The position numbers were made by a program, and so were the translations under genes. Positions 35,770-45,175 of a stretch of 64,000 nt of DNA are shown here, one piece after another. The notes under the pieces are model-generated. The model did not search any database. It was not told the DNA's origin and saw only the letters and a list, made by a program, of their open reading frames with translations. Numbering within the stretch: position 1 is the first letter of the stretch; each line of letters begins with the position of its first letter. Where the stretch lies: the NCBI RefSeq assembly GCF_022179445.1, contig NZ_BPQU01000009.1, positions 1-64,000 of the forward strand, written 5' to 3'. The DNA is from Methylobacterium mesophilicum (GTDB lineage: Bacteria > Pseudomonadota > Alphaproteobacteria > Rhizobiales > Beijerinckiaceae).

Positions 35770-37157
35770 TGCGCGCAGATCCCGACGCTCACGCGTTCGA
35801 CGCCCACGAGGTTGCAGAGCGGGCGCATCGCCACGCAGTCGAAATCGATCCTCTGCGGCAGGATGGGGCCGGGGAGACGCTGGCACATGCCGATCTGCCG
35901 CCCCCACGCAAGCGGCCCTTCCTGGTGGCTGCCCTGGCGCTCGGAAGCGCCCTCGGCCTTGGTGGCTGGCACCATTGGCAAACCTACCAGGCTTCGCTGG
36001 TGACGCAGGCCGAGACGGCCGATTTTGTCCCCACGGTGCGCACCCTGTCGGCCACCGAAGACGATCAGCCAATGATGCTCACCTTGCCGGGCCAAACCGA
36101 GCCTTTTGACCATGCCGACATCTTCGCCCGCGCCACAGGCTACATCGCCGAGCGCCGGGTGGACATCGGCTCGCGGGTGAAGAAGGGTGACTTGCTCGTC
36201 CGCATCACCGCCCCCGATCTAGACCAGCAGGCGCGCCAAGCCGAGGCACAACTCGGCCAGTTCCAGGCCCAGCTCGCCGTCGCCCACGCGAATGTCGAGC
36301 AGGCCAAGGCCAACGTCACGCTGGCCAATGCCACCGATGCCCGGACGTCGACGCTGGCGGGCCAGGGCTGGGCCTCGAAGCAGAACGCCGATCAAACCCG
36401 AGCCAGCATGCTGACGGCCACAGCGGCCCTGACCGCCGCCGACGCGAATGTGAAGGTCGCCGAGGCGAACATCACGGCACAGCAGGCCAAAGTGGACCGG
36501 CTGCGGACGCTGACCACGTTCGAGAACGTGGTCGCGCCCTTCGACGGCGTAGTGACCGCCCGCATGGTCGATGTCGGCGACCTCGTTCACGCCGATTCCG
36601 GCGGCGGAACACCCCTGTTCTCCATCGATAGCACGGAGGTCCTGCGCGTAACGGTCCAAGTGCCGCAATCGGCGGCGGTGGGCATCCATGACGGCGTCCA
36701 GGCCCACGTGCGCGTCGCTCAGATGCCGGATAACGTGCTTGACGGAACGGTCTCACGCAGCTCGGTCGCCCTGCGCTCCTCCGTGCGGACCCTCGATACC
36801 GAGGTTGACGTTAAGAACCCCGATGGAATCCTGCGTCCCGGCCTCTACGTCGCCGTAACTTTTGCGGTGCCGCGTACGCATCCCCGCGTGACCGTACCGT
36901 CCGAGGCGCTGATCTTCGATGCGACGGGTACGCGGGTCGCGGTCGTTCAGCCCGATGACACGGTGCAGCTCCGCCCAATCACGATTGCGCGTGATCTGGG
37001 CACACGGCTGGAGCTGCGTACCGGACTCGAGAGCGGCGAAACGATTGTCCTCAATCCTCCCGCGAGCCTCATGGACGGTGCCCGGGTTGTTCCGAAGGGC
37101 GATTCCGCTGCGAAGGCAGCGACCGCCAAGCTCACCGAGCAGGCCAGTGTGCAGTGA
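35769..37157 (+). CDS. RND periplasmic adaptor subunit
   Basis: A 462-residue membrane-fusion protein. A cytoplasmic stretch of about 48 residues precedes one anchor helix (PFLVAALALGSALGLGGW). Then come a barrel-sandwich hybrid (ARATGYIAERRVDIGSRVKKGDLLVRI), an alpha-helical hairpin with heptads (about 150-230), the return lipoyl half (VVAPFDGVVTARMVDVGDLV) and the beta-barrel/membrane-proximal domain. The unusually long N-terminus has several His residues (HAFDAHEVAERAHRHAVE). It starts within the stop of the permease gene (TGATG). No outer-membrane TolC-like gene is in the operon. Confidence 0.92.
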   Translation: MRADPDAHAFDAHEVAERAHRHAVEIDPLRQDGAGETLAHADLPPPRKRPFLVAALALGSALGLGGWHHWQTYQASLVTQAETADFVPTVRTLSATEDDQPMMLTLPGQTEPFDHADIFARATGYIAERRVDIGSRVKKGDLLVRITAPDLDQQARQAEAQLGQFQAQLAVAHANVEQAKANVTLANATDARTSTLAGQGWASKQNADQTRASMLTATAALTAADANVKVAEANITAQQAKVDRLRTLTTFENVVAPFDGVVTARMVDVGDLVHADSGGGTPLFSIDSTEVLRVTVQVPQSAAVGIHDGVQAHVRVAQMPDNVLDGTVSRSSVALRSSVRTLDTEVDVKNPDGILRPGLYVAVTFAVPRTHPRVTVPSEALIFDATGTRVAVVQPDDTVQLRPITIARDLGTRLELRTGLESGETIVLNPPASLMDGARVVPKGDSAAKAATAKLTEQASVQ

Positions 37158-37333
37158 GGCGCATGGCCCGATCCGTTCACGATCTCGTAAGCTTTGCCGG
37201 CCAAATGACGCATTCCGCTAGCGCAGATCAACCGCCATTTGACAGCGAGCCTGAAGAGGATAATTCCGGGTCCGCTGCAAAGCTGCAGGAGACCAAGCCG
37301 AACAGCCGAATACAGAATAAGAAGGAAAAAAGA

Positions 37334-38014
37334 ATGCCCAGTGTATTGGTGGTCGAGGATGATCGTCGCGTCGCCGCTGAGATCGGTTCGGCGCTCGCGG
37401 AATACGGGTTTCAGGTCGACGAGGCGCCGAGCGGAACTACCGGCCTTCGGAAGGCGCTGGAAGGTAACTTCGACGTGATCGTCCTGGATCGCATGCTGCC
37501 GGAGATTGACGGCCTGTCGCTGCTCACCAAGCTGCGCGCCGCCAAGGTCTCGACGCCCGTGCTGATCCTAAGCGCGCTCTCGGCCGTCAACGAGCGTGTC
37601 GACGGCCTGCGAGCTGGCGGTGACGACTATCTCGCCAAGCCCTTCGAGTTCATCGAACTGACCGCTCGGGTCGATGCGCTGGCCCGGCGCAAGATGGCTG
37701 CCGAGACTGTTAACGAATTGGTCGTCGGCGAATTGCGCCTTGACCTGATCGAGCGGGTCCTGCGCTGCGCCGGCCGCGAAATCGAACTGCTGCCCAAGGA
37801 GTTCGCCATCATCGAGTTCCTAATGCAGAACGCCGGTGTGCTGGTGAGCCGTAAGATGATTTTCGAGTCGGTCTGGGGCTACAGCTTCAATCATCAATCG
37901 AGCGTCATCGACGTGCACATCGGCAAGATCCGTAAGAAGCTTGATCCCGACGGGCTGAACCCCCGGATCCACACGGTGCGCAACACGGGCTTCATCCTCC
38001 GTGCGCCTTCTTGA
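37334..38014 (+). CDS. OmpR-family response regulator of the RND operon
   Basis: A 226-residue regulator. The receiver contains VVEDDRRVAAE, phospho-acceptor Asp52 (VIVLDRMLPEIDG), Ser in LILSALSA and Lys in DYLAKPF. The winged helix ends VIDVHIGKIRKKLDP...IHTVRNTGFILR. The ATG at 37334 has AAGGA about 7 bases upstream; the open frame to 37154 reads through the adaptor gene's tail. It is encoded 176 bases after the adaptor and overlaps the kinase start. It probably controls the pump operon. Confidence 0.92.
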   Translation: MPSVLVVEDDRRVAAEIGSALAEYGFQVDEAPSGTTGLRKALEGNFDVIVLDRMLPEIDGLSLLTKLRAAKVSTPVLILSALSAVNERVDGLRAGGDDYLAKPFEFIELTARVDALARRKMAAETVNELVVGELRLDLIERVLRCAGREIELLPKEFAIIEFLMQNAGVLVSRKMIFESVWGYSFNHQSSVIDVHIGKIRKKLDPDGLNPRIHTVRNTGFILRAPS

Positions 38015-39386
38015 GGTTCGCCGCACCAGCGGCTTCCGGGTAGCGAGCCTGTTCTTCGCGACCTTCGGCTGCGCGTCGCTAGCCCTGTGCGGCTTCCTGT
38101 ACGTCGATACGCGCAGCTACGGCCGAAAGGCCGCCTTTGAGTGGGTGGAGTGGGAGTCGAAGCATCTCCTGAACCTGCCCCCCCATGCTCTACGCGAGCG
38201 CATCGAGGCGTCGGAGGACTTTGCGGAAGGCGGGCGCCCGCTCGTGCTGTTTGGACCGGATCACGCACGCCGCGCCGGTGCCCCGATCACCTACCCGGCG
38301 ACGGCGCCGATCGGGCGCCCCTTCGTCCTGACCCAGCAGACGGAGCATGGGACGCGCACGCTGTTCAGCGAACTGACGAAGTTGCCGAGCGGCGAGTACG
38401 TTCTGGTCAGCCGTTCGGCCAAGGATCTCCAGTCCCTTGAGAACGCCCTTGTCGAGACCTTTTCCTGGGGCATGGCAGCCACCATCATCATCGGCCTGAT
38501 CGGTGCCGTAATCTTCGGTGTCGGGTCGCTCCGTCAGAACGACGCGATCACCTCAGCGGTGGTCCGCATCATGCGTGGCGACCTGAGCGAACGGCTGCCC
38601 ACGCGCGGCGTCTCTGCCGACCTCGCCCACCTTACGCGAGTGGTGAACGACATGCTCGACCAGCTCGAGCGACTGATGCTGGAGATCAAGGGCGTCAACG
38701 AGAACATCGCCCATGATCTGCGAACGCCGCTTACCCGGGTCGTCGGGACACTGGAGCGGTCCCTGCGCAAGGCTGACAGCATCGAAGCGTTCCGCGCTTG
38801 CAACGAAGACGTGCTCGCCGAAGTCAAGTCGATCGTCATCCGGTTCTCGGCGTTGCTGCGCATCTCCGAGATGGAAGATCGTCTGCGCCGATCGGGCTTC
38901 TCGCAGGTTGACCTAAGCCGACTACTCGAGGATGCCGTGGAGTATTACGAGCCTCTCGCGGCTGAGCGGGGCATCCAGCTCCGATGGGCACGGCCTGAAA
39001 GCGCCCTTGATGTAGAGGGTGACCGCAGCTTGATCTTCGAGGCTGCGAGCAACCTGATCGACAACGCCCTGAAATTCACCCCATCCGGGGGCTGGGTCGA
39101 AGTCGCGCTTCTGCAGAATCCCACGACCATCCGCGTCACGGATAACGGCTGCGGCATTCCTGGCGAAGAGCTGACCACCGTCCGTGCCCGGTACCGCCGC
39201 GGCGCGTTCCGAACCGACAAGAGCGGGTTCGGCATCGGACTGAGCTTGGTCGATTCGATCGCCCGGCTGCACAGCGCGGTCTTTGACATCGCAAGCGACG
39301 GGACTGGTTGTCGCGTGACGCTGCTTTGGCCCGATCAGGGCCACGGTTCCATTGCCCTCGGCGCGGCCTCGATAGAAGCCGTCTGA
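38001..39386 (+). CDS. Sensor histidine kinase of the RND operon
   Basis: A 461-residue kinase. TM1 (VASLFFATFGCASLALCGFLYV), a periplasmic sensor of about 120 residues, TM2 (WGMAATIIIGLIGAVIFGVGS), HAMP (RIMRGDLSERLPTRG), a HisKA domain with His238 in NIAHDLRTPLTRV, and a HATPase domain (NLIDNALKFTPSGG, VTDNGCGIPGEEL, GFGIGLSLV). The GTG start at 38001 overlaps the regulator's last 14 bases. Confidence 0.92.
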   Translation: MRLLEVRRTSGFRVASLFFATFGCASLALCGFLYVDTRSYGRKAAFEWVEWESKHLLNLPPHALRERIEASEDFAEGGRPLVLFGPDHARRAGAPITYPATAPIGRPFVLTQQTEHGTRTLFSELTKLPSGEYVLVSRSAKDLQSLENALVETFSWGMAATIIIGLIGAVIFGVGSLRQNDAITSAVVRIMRGDLSERLPTRGVSADLAHLTRVVNDMLDQLERLMLEIKGVNENIAHDLRTPLTRVVGTLERSLRKADSIEAFRACNEDVLAEVKSIVIRFSALLRISEMEDRLRRSGFSQVDLSRLLEDAVEYYEPLAAERGIQLRWARPESALDVEGDRSLIFEAASNLIDNALKFTPSGGWVEVALLQNPTTIRVTDNGCGIPGEELTTVRARYRRGAFRTDKSGFGIGLSLVDSIARLHSAVFDIASDGTGCRVTLLWPDQGHGSIALGAASIEAV

Positions 39387-39469
39387 GGCCCGCGCGGTCC
39401 CCCGTGGTGCCGTACCGGGGCTGGCGTCGCCTGCCGCGGCAGCGACAGGCGACGAGCCGACGGGATCGG

Positions 39470-39766
39470 TCAGTACGACGGTTCGCTGTGATGACGTGCG
39501 CGGGTGCTCAGGTGGCTCCACTGCCGGTTCGACGGAACGGACCCAGTATAGGCCGGCTGTTGCGGCACGGACGCGCTGTAGCCGGTCGCGCCCTCCCACA
39601 TGCCACCCGACTTATCGTTCCCCTCAGCGGAAGACCATGGGTCGAGACCGCTTCCGTTCGTCCGGATGATTAGGCTGGGGTCGATCTGCGCGCTGGACTC
39701 GTGAGCGAAGGCGGAGCCAGAGATCAGCATGGCGCCGAACGAGCAAGCCAGGATAAGATTCTTCAT
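39470..39766 (-). CDS. Small exported hypothetical protein
   Basis: A 98-residue protein with a clear signal peptide (MKNLILACSFGAMLISGSAFA). The mature part is polar and short (HESSAQIDPSLIIRTNG...DKSGGMWEGATGYSASVPQQPAYTGSVP). No domain recognised. It is convergent with the RND two-component genes. Confidence 0.65.
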   Translation of the reverse strand: MKNLILACSFGAMLISGSAFAHESSAQIDPSLIIRTNGSGLDPWSSAEGNDKSGGMWEGATGYSASVPQQPAYTGSVPSNRQWSHLSTRARHHSEPSY

Positions 39767-40367
39767 GACGCAATCTCTTACTTAAGCTGTCGCGTATCGG
39801 CGACGGGAGTACACTGTGAGATAGTCCCGATTTAAATTCCATATTTTCTTGCAGAATAAATCTTTCAGTCTTTGAACGAGTTTAAATTTATAAAATCTGC
39901 TTTAAGCGGTTCCACTCCCGGTTGCTGCCGCAACGTTCGACGCTCTTATCGATGGTCTGGTGGGTTCAGATCACGGTGCCCGGCTATGAACGTCTCCCCC
40001 GTGCTCATGCCGGAGGGATTGTTGCGGAGTCTGTGATCTCTCGTGAGGTACCACGAAGCCGAGACGAGTCCATCCCGCCAGGGCGGTCTCATGTAGGCTC
40101 CAGCGTCGGCGATCAGGTGCTTGAGACCGAGGCTACAACACGAAAATGCCGACCGGTTTCCCGGTCGGCGAAGTCGTATGGGTCTGAAGCTTTGGGTTCG
40201 ATTCGATCTGCTCCGGTACCTGAGCGCGCCGATTCGAAACCGCAGCCAACGCCCGCTCAGCGGCAAGAAGGGCCTCCGAGGAGCTGATTTACTTGTACAT
40301 GACCCTTCATGGTGAGCAATAAAAATAGATTTTAAATGATTAAATCTAGAACGAGACAGTCGAGGTT

Positions 40368-40403
40368 GAAAAAACTAAGGGCTCAGCCTCTCGGCCGAGC
40401 CCT
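40368..40403 (-). terminator. Rho-independent terminator of the porin gene
   Basis: Read on the minus strand, AGGGCTCGGC pairs with GCTGAGCCCT (40378-40403), with one mismatch, and is followed by TAGTTTTTTC. It lies 38 bases beyond the porin stop. The remaining 39767-40441 interval shows no gene. Confidence 0.75.
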
Positions 40404-40441
40404 GATTAATTGGATGGGGGACGAGACGTGGAGCGGCTTAG

Positions 40442-42040
40442 CTAAAAATCCCGCTGCACGCGGAACCGAAATTGTGCCGCGTCCTGTGCATTCACATAGC
40501 GCAGCGAGTTTTTTGAGATATCCGGAGTTACACCGCTATTGAGAGCAGTGCGGATGTACTCACCCTCGACGCCGATATCGAGGTCCTTCACCGGCGTCCA
40601 TATCAGGCTCGCGCCGGTGACGATCTGGTTGTTGCCGCGTAGCACCGGGCTCGTCGCGAAGGCCAGAGCATTGGTCGCACTGGCGCCCGCAGGCGCGAAA
40701 CCGAAGCCCAGGAGGCCGAGTGCGTTACGACCCTTCGTGTTGTAGTCGATCTCGGCGTAGCTTCCAAAGAACGCCGAGCGCCAGGCGGGGCCCCAGTAAT
40801 GGAGCAGCGAAGCGACTGCCGAAAAAGTGGTCGATAGCTCAAGCCGTCCCGTGGTCGGGTTTAGGACGGCGTCGGCGTAATATTGGGCGAAGGCGCCACC
40901 GCCCACCGGCGCCGCCGCGAGGGCGTCGTACGGAGCCGTGTAGTTCGAGATACCTGTATAGCTGAGTGCGCCCTGGCCGTAAGCGCTCTGGAGGTAAAGT
41001 GTATCGCCCGTCGCTATGAACGGCAGGTTGACCTTCAGGCCGCCCTGCACCGCCCAGCCGTAGGCGCTCGAGGCGCGGCCGGTGGGCGAAATACCGAGGG
41101 CGCTCGTCGCTGTCGTGACACCGGCTACCGCGCTGCCGGCGTCGCCAGCATTTATCTCGTGGACGGCCGCCGACAATTGTGCTGATCCCCACGCCTGGTC
41201 GATGCGCGCGACGCCGATGAAGTCAGGCATGCGGGTCTTTTGGGTCACGTCGACGAAGGCGACGTTGCCGGGCCCTACGACGATGGGAGCCAGGAAAGTC
41301 GAGGGGGTGAAGGGATTGAAGGCATTGCTGTAACCGGCAAACCCCCCTGCGCCCGTGAAGGCGCCGACCGCGGACCCGGTTCCGAAGATCGGGAAGCGGC
41401 GATAGGTCGGATCCTCCATGGAGGCGCTCACGGTGACGCCGTTGCTGAGAGTGGCCGTGTAGGCCAGCACGTTCGTGCTGAATGTGTCCGATCCGGCTGT
41501 GCCGCCGATAAGTTCGAAGTCGTGCGCGTAGAAATCGAAGAACGATGATGCCCGGCCAGCCGTCAGCCCAGCGAACTGGATGAAGGCCTTGTCGGCATTA
41601 ATGTAGGTCTGCGTCCGGTTGAAAGCGTCAGCACCGAGGCCCGGGAAGGCCAAACCCTCCCGCTGGCGGGATCCGGAGGTGAGGAAGGGGCCGCTGCGGT
41701 CGGCGAGATCAAGACGCAGGAAGGCGCGGAGCGTCCCGTAGTCGGTTTGTGTGCGGGCATCAAGGTTGATGCGCATAAGGCCGAGATAGCCGGTCTGGTC
41801 GCCGCCAGTTCCGGTGCGGACCTTGCTGGTCTGGTACAGGAAATCATACCGCGCACGACCTGAAATGCGGAGGCAGGTATCGCTTCCAGGAATATAGAAA
41901 AATCCCGCGCCGTAGGCGTTGCAGACGCGCACATACTCGATCGGCGCAGCCTTCGTGGTTGGAAGGTCGGCCGCATGTGCCACGGAGCCCGAAACTAACA
42001 CGGCCGAACTGCACAACAAAAGCGTCTTTAGATCAGTCAT
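40442..42040 (-). CDS. Alphaproteobacterial porin (Porin_2 / PF02530 type)
   Basis: A 532-residue outer-membrane porin. The signal peptide (MTDLKTLLLCSSAVLVSGSVAHA) is followed by the family start ADLPTTKAAPIEYVRVCNAYGAGFFYIPGSDTCLRISGRARYDF, with the two conserved Cys. Many alternating beta strands follow, ending FRFRVQRDF with a C-terminal Phe. The ATG at 42040 is chosen for the signal peptide; an upstream frame to 42079 is unneeded. Somewhat longer than most family members. A nonspecific small-solute channel is expected. Confidence 0.92.
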   Translation of the reverse strand: MTDLKTLLLCSSAVLVSGSVAHAADLPTTKAAPIEYVRVCNAYGAGFFYIPGSDTCLRISGRARYDFLYQTSKVRTGTGGDQTGYLGLMRINLDARTQTDYGTLRAFLRLDLADRSGPFLTSGSRQREGLAFPGLGADAFNRTQTYINADKAFIQFAGLTAGRASSFFDFYAHDFELIGGTAGSDTFSTNVLAYTATLSNGVTVSASMEDPTYRRFPIFGTGSAVGAFTGAGGFAGYSNAFNPFTPSTFLAPIVVGPGNVAFVDVTQKTRMPDFIGVARIDQAWGSAQLSAAVHEINAGDAGSAVAGVTTATSALGISPTGRASSAYGWAVQGGLKVNLPFIATGDTLYLQSAYGQGALSYTGISNYTAPYDALAAAPVGGGAFAQYYADAVLNPTTGRLELSTTFSAVASLLHYWGPAWRSAFFGSYAEIDYNTKGRNALGLLGFGFAPAGASATNALAFATSPVLRGNNQIVTGASLIWTPVKDLDIGVEGEYIRTALNSGVTPDISKNSLRYVNAQDAAQFRFRVQRDF

Positions 42041-42535
42041 AATGTCCCCGCATACGGCGCCGCGAGCACGAGTGTGCAAGCGTAAATCCAGAACTCCGCG
42101 TTGAGGCTACAGAATGGTCCCGTTTCGTGCAGCCTGTCGCAGTATTTAAGAAATTTGGCCGTTCACGATATCGGCAGCTTGACCGTATCCAAACGTTTTT
42201 TGTTTGACAAATAAATTAGGCTTTGATTTGACAATTGAAATTCCATTTGTAAATTGGTTTTTAGTTTTCAAATCGCCTTCTTAGGGCAGATGCTGTGCCT
42301 CCCGAGACGAAGCGGTCCGGGACGCATGCCCATGCAGCGCGTGTCCGAGCTCGATTTGGATATCGGCCATACGTCCGTCCGCAGGCCGCGTTTTGACGGT
42401 TCAATTTTTGAAATCTTATCTTGTCTTTATCGTCCGGTTTTTGATTTGTGTGTCGATTTCAAATTACAAACTGGGAACCGGGGTGGCTTTTAAAGATCGT
42501 TGTGAGTATGAAATTGGCGTCCGAGGGAATGAACT
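42041..42535. other. AT-rich porin upstream region
   Basis: No gene supported. GC drops sharply between about 42140 and 42260, and short TTGACA-like elements (TTTGACAA, 42203 and 42227 regions) occur. It probably contains the porin promoter and the promoter of the small membrane gene at 42536. Confidence 0.4.
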
Positions 42536-42811
42536 ATGCGCGAGCTGGATTTCTGGACTGCTTCCGCATTCATGATCATCTTGGCTTGGTCGTTGTACGG
42601 CCTGTTCGCGTTCTCGCATTCCTACGTGATGTTTCTACCGCTTATGGAATCGCTGAAGTACGACGACGCGGGTAATACTCTGATTGGGGCGGCCTTGTTC
42701 GCGGTCAGCTCTGCCTACGTTGCAGCCGTTCTCATTCGGACCGTTTGGGCGATCCGGACTTGGCTGGTTAGGGTCCTGCGCGTTGCCAGCACGGCGACCC
42801 CGCCGGCGTGA
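42536..42811 (+). CDS. Small membrane protein, hypothetical
   Basis: A 91-residue protein with two membrane helices (ASAFMIILAWSLYGLFAFSHSYVMFL and NTLIGAALFAVSSAYVAAVLI). GAGGGA lies about 8 bases before the ATG. No family recognised. It stands alone in an AT-rich stretch; 42812-43042 beyond it shows no gene. Confidence 0.55.
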   Translation: MRELDFWTASAFMIILAWSLYGLFAFSHSYVMFLPLMESLKYDDAGNTLIGAALFAVSSAYVAAVLIRTVWAIRTWLVRVLRVASTATPPA

Positions 42812-43042
42812 CGCTGCGCCATTTAGAATCAACAAAGCGCGCGCGGAGTGGTGGGGGCCCTGCCGCAGGGCGGATTTTATTTTCTATATCAAATAATATG
42901 TATTTTGGGAAGATTGTATATCTTGAAATATTTGAAATGACGTCACGCCTGCGTCGAACGATCAATAATCGACGCGTTCGAGCTAATTAAGCGCCTGCTT
43001 CCCGACCGGACTAACACCTTTCGGGTGCCGGCCGCAAATAAT

Positions 43043-43396
43043 TTAGATAGGCAAGGTGTCAATGATCAAGACACCATCGTCCGTACGGGTCAATTTAACT
43101 TTGCCAACGCTGAAATCGATTACTTCACCGTTGGTATTGTATGTCAGCGCGCACGATCCTCCATTTGTGAATGTTATGAAATGGCTTACTAAGTCATTGC
43201 TGCGCTCAATTTGATGCAATTTTATCGATGTAATATTACCGATTGAGATTGTTTTCACGCCAGTGAGTGAACCTGAAACACAACCAAGATTATCTTCTTC
43301 AATACGACACCCTTCGGCTTCATATATTTTCGAGCCAGTTTTGTCGAATGACTGCTTAATATAGGTAGTGGTGTTGCTATGTTTTTCATTGCTCAT
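43043..43396 (-). CDS. Low-GC orphan hypothetical protein
   Basis: About 117 residues (MSNEKHSNTTTYIKQSFDKTGSKIYEAEG...). A mostly beta pattern, with Cys in EAEGCRIEEDNLGCVSG and in SCALTYN; no signal peptide. AAGGA lies about 9 bases before the ATG at 43396; an upstream ATG at 43432 is possible. The gene is markedly AT-richer than its neighbours, which marks it as foreign even within the island. Function unknown. Confidence 0.6.
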   Translation of the reverse strand: MSNEKHSNTTTYIKQSFDKTGSKIYEAEGCRIEEDNLGCVSGSLTGVKTISIGNITSIKLHQIERSNDLVSHFITFTNGGSCALTYNTNGEVIDFSVGKVKLTRTDDGVLIIDTLPI

Positions 43397-43766
43397 TAAG
43401 AGATCATCCTTTCGCTGAAAGTGCTTGTTCAAACAAGGTTGAATTATGTCATTTGGCTACAAATAAGCAAGTTGCCGCGGTGTCGTGTTATTTGAATTCT
43501 AATAAATTATTTTGTTCGACAGGAAATTAATCTGTTTTATGGAATATGTTTCTGACGTCGATTTTTTGATTGGGAATGATGCTTTCAGCTCGCCGGCCAC
43601 AAAATCGATTGAAATTATAGCCGGCGGCGATCGGGATAACGTTAGGGTCGGATTTAGTCAGTGCAAAAATATCATGAATAATACATTGTGTGTTATGAGT
43701 TATACATGCTGAAGAACTCTGAAGCAAGTAATAATGCGACGGTAATCTTTGGGGCGGTTGGGTCTC

Positions 43767-43799
43767 GCCTTGCCTTGCCTTGCCTTGCCTTGCCTTGCC
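43767..43799 (+). repeat. Pentanucleotide tandem repeat (GCCTT)6
   Basis: Six perfect GCCTT units followed by GCC. It lies in 43397-43844, where I see no gene. Such repeats can change length by slippage, but no start codon or promoter is obviously controlled by it. Confidence 0.9.
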
Positions 43800-43844
43800 G
43801 CGCCATCGCCCACGGTAGCGACACCTGTCATCGCGGAACCGTCA

Positions 43845-43990
43845 CTTGCGGCCGCTCTTGCCTGACGTAATTGGGATGATGCCCGCGGCCCGCAGTTTGA
43901 CGCGCAGCCAGTCGGCATCGTGGCCGTTGTCAACTGGGCCTGCGGTGTATCCGGCCGGGTCTTCGGCCAGCACCGCAAGCGCGGTCGATA
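43845..43990 (-). pseudogene. IS5-family transposase fragment
   Basis: The minus strand encodes VDNGHDADWLRVKLRAAGIIPITSGKSGRK. This matches the DDE-domain segment of IS5-type transposases (typically DKGYDADWFRxALxxxGIxPCIPxKxxRK). Only this piece remains. Confidence 0.75.
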
Positions 43991-44069
43991 CGTCACTGGC
44001 GTTGCAGGATGTTTGGTCTCGCGCTACGGCGTAGTTCGCACGGGAGACCAGGCTTCTGACAACGAAGTT

Positions 44070-44190
44070 TTGCGGTTCATGAAGGCCAACCAGGCCGACT
44101 TCCCCAACACAATAAGGGCGCGCGCTCTCGGCGTGTCCAAGGCCGGGCACTGTGCCTGGGCCGGCCGGCAGCCTTCGATGCGTGTAAAGG
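44070..44190 (+). pseudogene. IS3-family transposase orfB N-terminal fragment
   Basis: FMKANQADFPNTIRARALG then VSKAGHCAWAGRQPSMR corresponds to the start of IS3-type orfB proteins (normally VLGVSRSGYYAWxxRxPS). The rest of the gene is absent. A near-palindrome, AAGGGGCCCGATCGGGTCCCTT, lies at 44259-44280. Confidence 0.75.
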
Positions 44191-44305
44191 GCGGACCAAT
44201 TCCAGGCTGCTGCGGCGTAGTAAAACCAGGCCAGTGGCGGCCGGCAGCTTGAACGATGAAGGGGCCCGATCGGGTCCCTTTATCGTTTATCGCCGATCCT
44301 GAGGC

Positions 44306-45175
44306 TCAAGCCGGTAGGATCTCGCCGGTCTCGGGATCCTGGGGATCGGCGGTGGCCTGGTTTTGCTCCGCCCTGCCATCGCCGCGGCCTCGTCGGCTGC
44401 GGGAGGATTTGAGGCGGTAGCTGTCGCCGTTCAGGCTCAGGATGCTGACGTGGTGGGTCAGGCGATCGAGCAATGCGCCGGTGAGCCGCTCCGAGCCCAG
44501 GACCAAGGTCCAATCCTCGAATGGCAGGTTCGAGGTCACCACGATCGACCTCCGCTCGTAGCGCTGGGAGAAGACCTCGAACAGCAACTCGGCCCCCGTC
44601 GGTGAGAGCGGCACGTAGCCGAGCTCGTCGACGATCGTGAGCTTCACCGAAGCCAGTTCGCGCTGCAGCCGGAGCAGACGGCGCTCGTCGCGTGCCTCCA
44701 GGCGCTGGTTGACCAGAGAGGCCGCGGTGGTGAACGCGACCGAGAAGCCCTTCTGGCAGGCCGCCAGGCCGAGGGCCAAGGCGATGTGGGTCTTACCCGT
44801 GCCGGAGTTGCCGAGTGCGATGACGTTCTCTCGGCTAAGGATGTAACCGCATCGCGCCAGCTCCAGCACGAGCATTTTGTTCAAGCTCGGGATCGCGGTG
44901 AAGTCGAAGGTGTCGAGGTTCTTCACCGCCGAGAAGCGTGCCGACCGGATCCGGCGTTCGACCATGCGCCGCTCCCGATCGATGAGTTCCAGCTCGACGA
45001 GCCGGAGCAGGTAGCGCGGATGATCGACGCCGCCCTGGGCGCACTCCCGGGCGACCTTGTTGTACTCGCGCAACACCGTGGGCAGCTTCAGCTGTTTGAG
45101 GTGGTGGGCGAGCAGAATCCCCGGCGTGCCGCCGGCGGTGCCGCCCGGCATCGTCTCGTCACGCGCCGCGCTCAT
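44306..45175 (-). CDS. istB: IS21-family helper ATPase IstB
   Basis: A 289-residue AAA+ protein. LLAHHLKQLKLPTVLREYNKVA at the N-terminus, Walker A ALGNSGTGKTHIALALG, Walker B LTIVDELGYVPLS, and the arginine-finger region ERRSIVVTSNLPFEDW. It assists the IstA transposase in target selection. It looks intact. Its start overlaps the istA remnant by 4 bases, the normal IS21 arrangement. Confidence 0.93.
   Translation of the reverse strand: MSAARDETMPGGTAGGTPGILLAHHLKQLKLPTVLREYNKVARECAQGGVDHPRYLLRLVELELIDRERRMVERRIRSARFSAVKNLDTFDFTAIPSLNKMLVLELARCGYILSRENVIALGNSGTGKTHIALALGLAACQKGFSVAFTTAASLVNQRLEARDERRLLRLQRELASVKLTIVDELGYVPLSPTGAELLFEVFSQRYERRSIVVTSNLPFEDWTLVLGSERLTGALLDRLTHHVSILSLNGDSYRLKSSRSRRGRGDGRAEQNQATADPQDPETGEILPA

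Noticed and set aside
39426..39453. Terminator after the RND-operon kinase
   Set aside because: An 8-bp GTCGCCTG/CAGGCGAC hairpin exists but there is no T-run, so a factor-independent terminator is not supported.
43767..43799. CRISPR array
   Set aside because: Five-base units without spacers. No CRISPR-type direct repeats and no cas genes were seen anywhere in the window.
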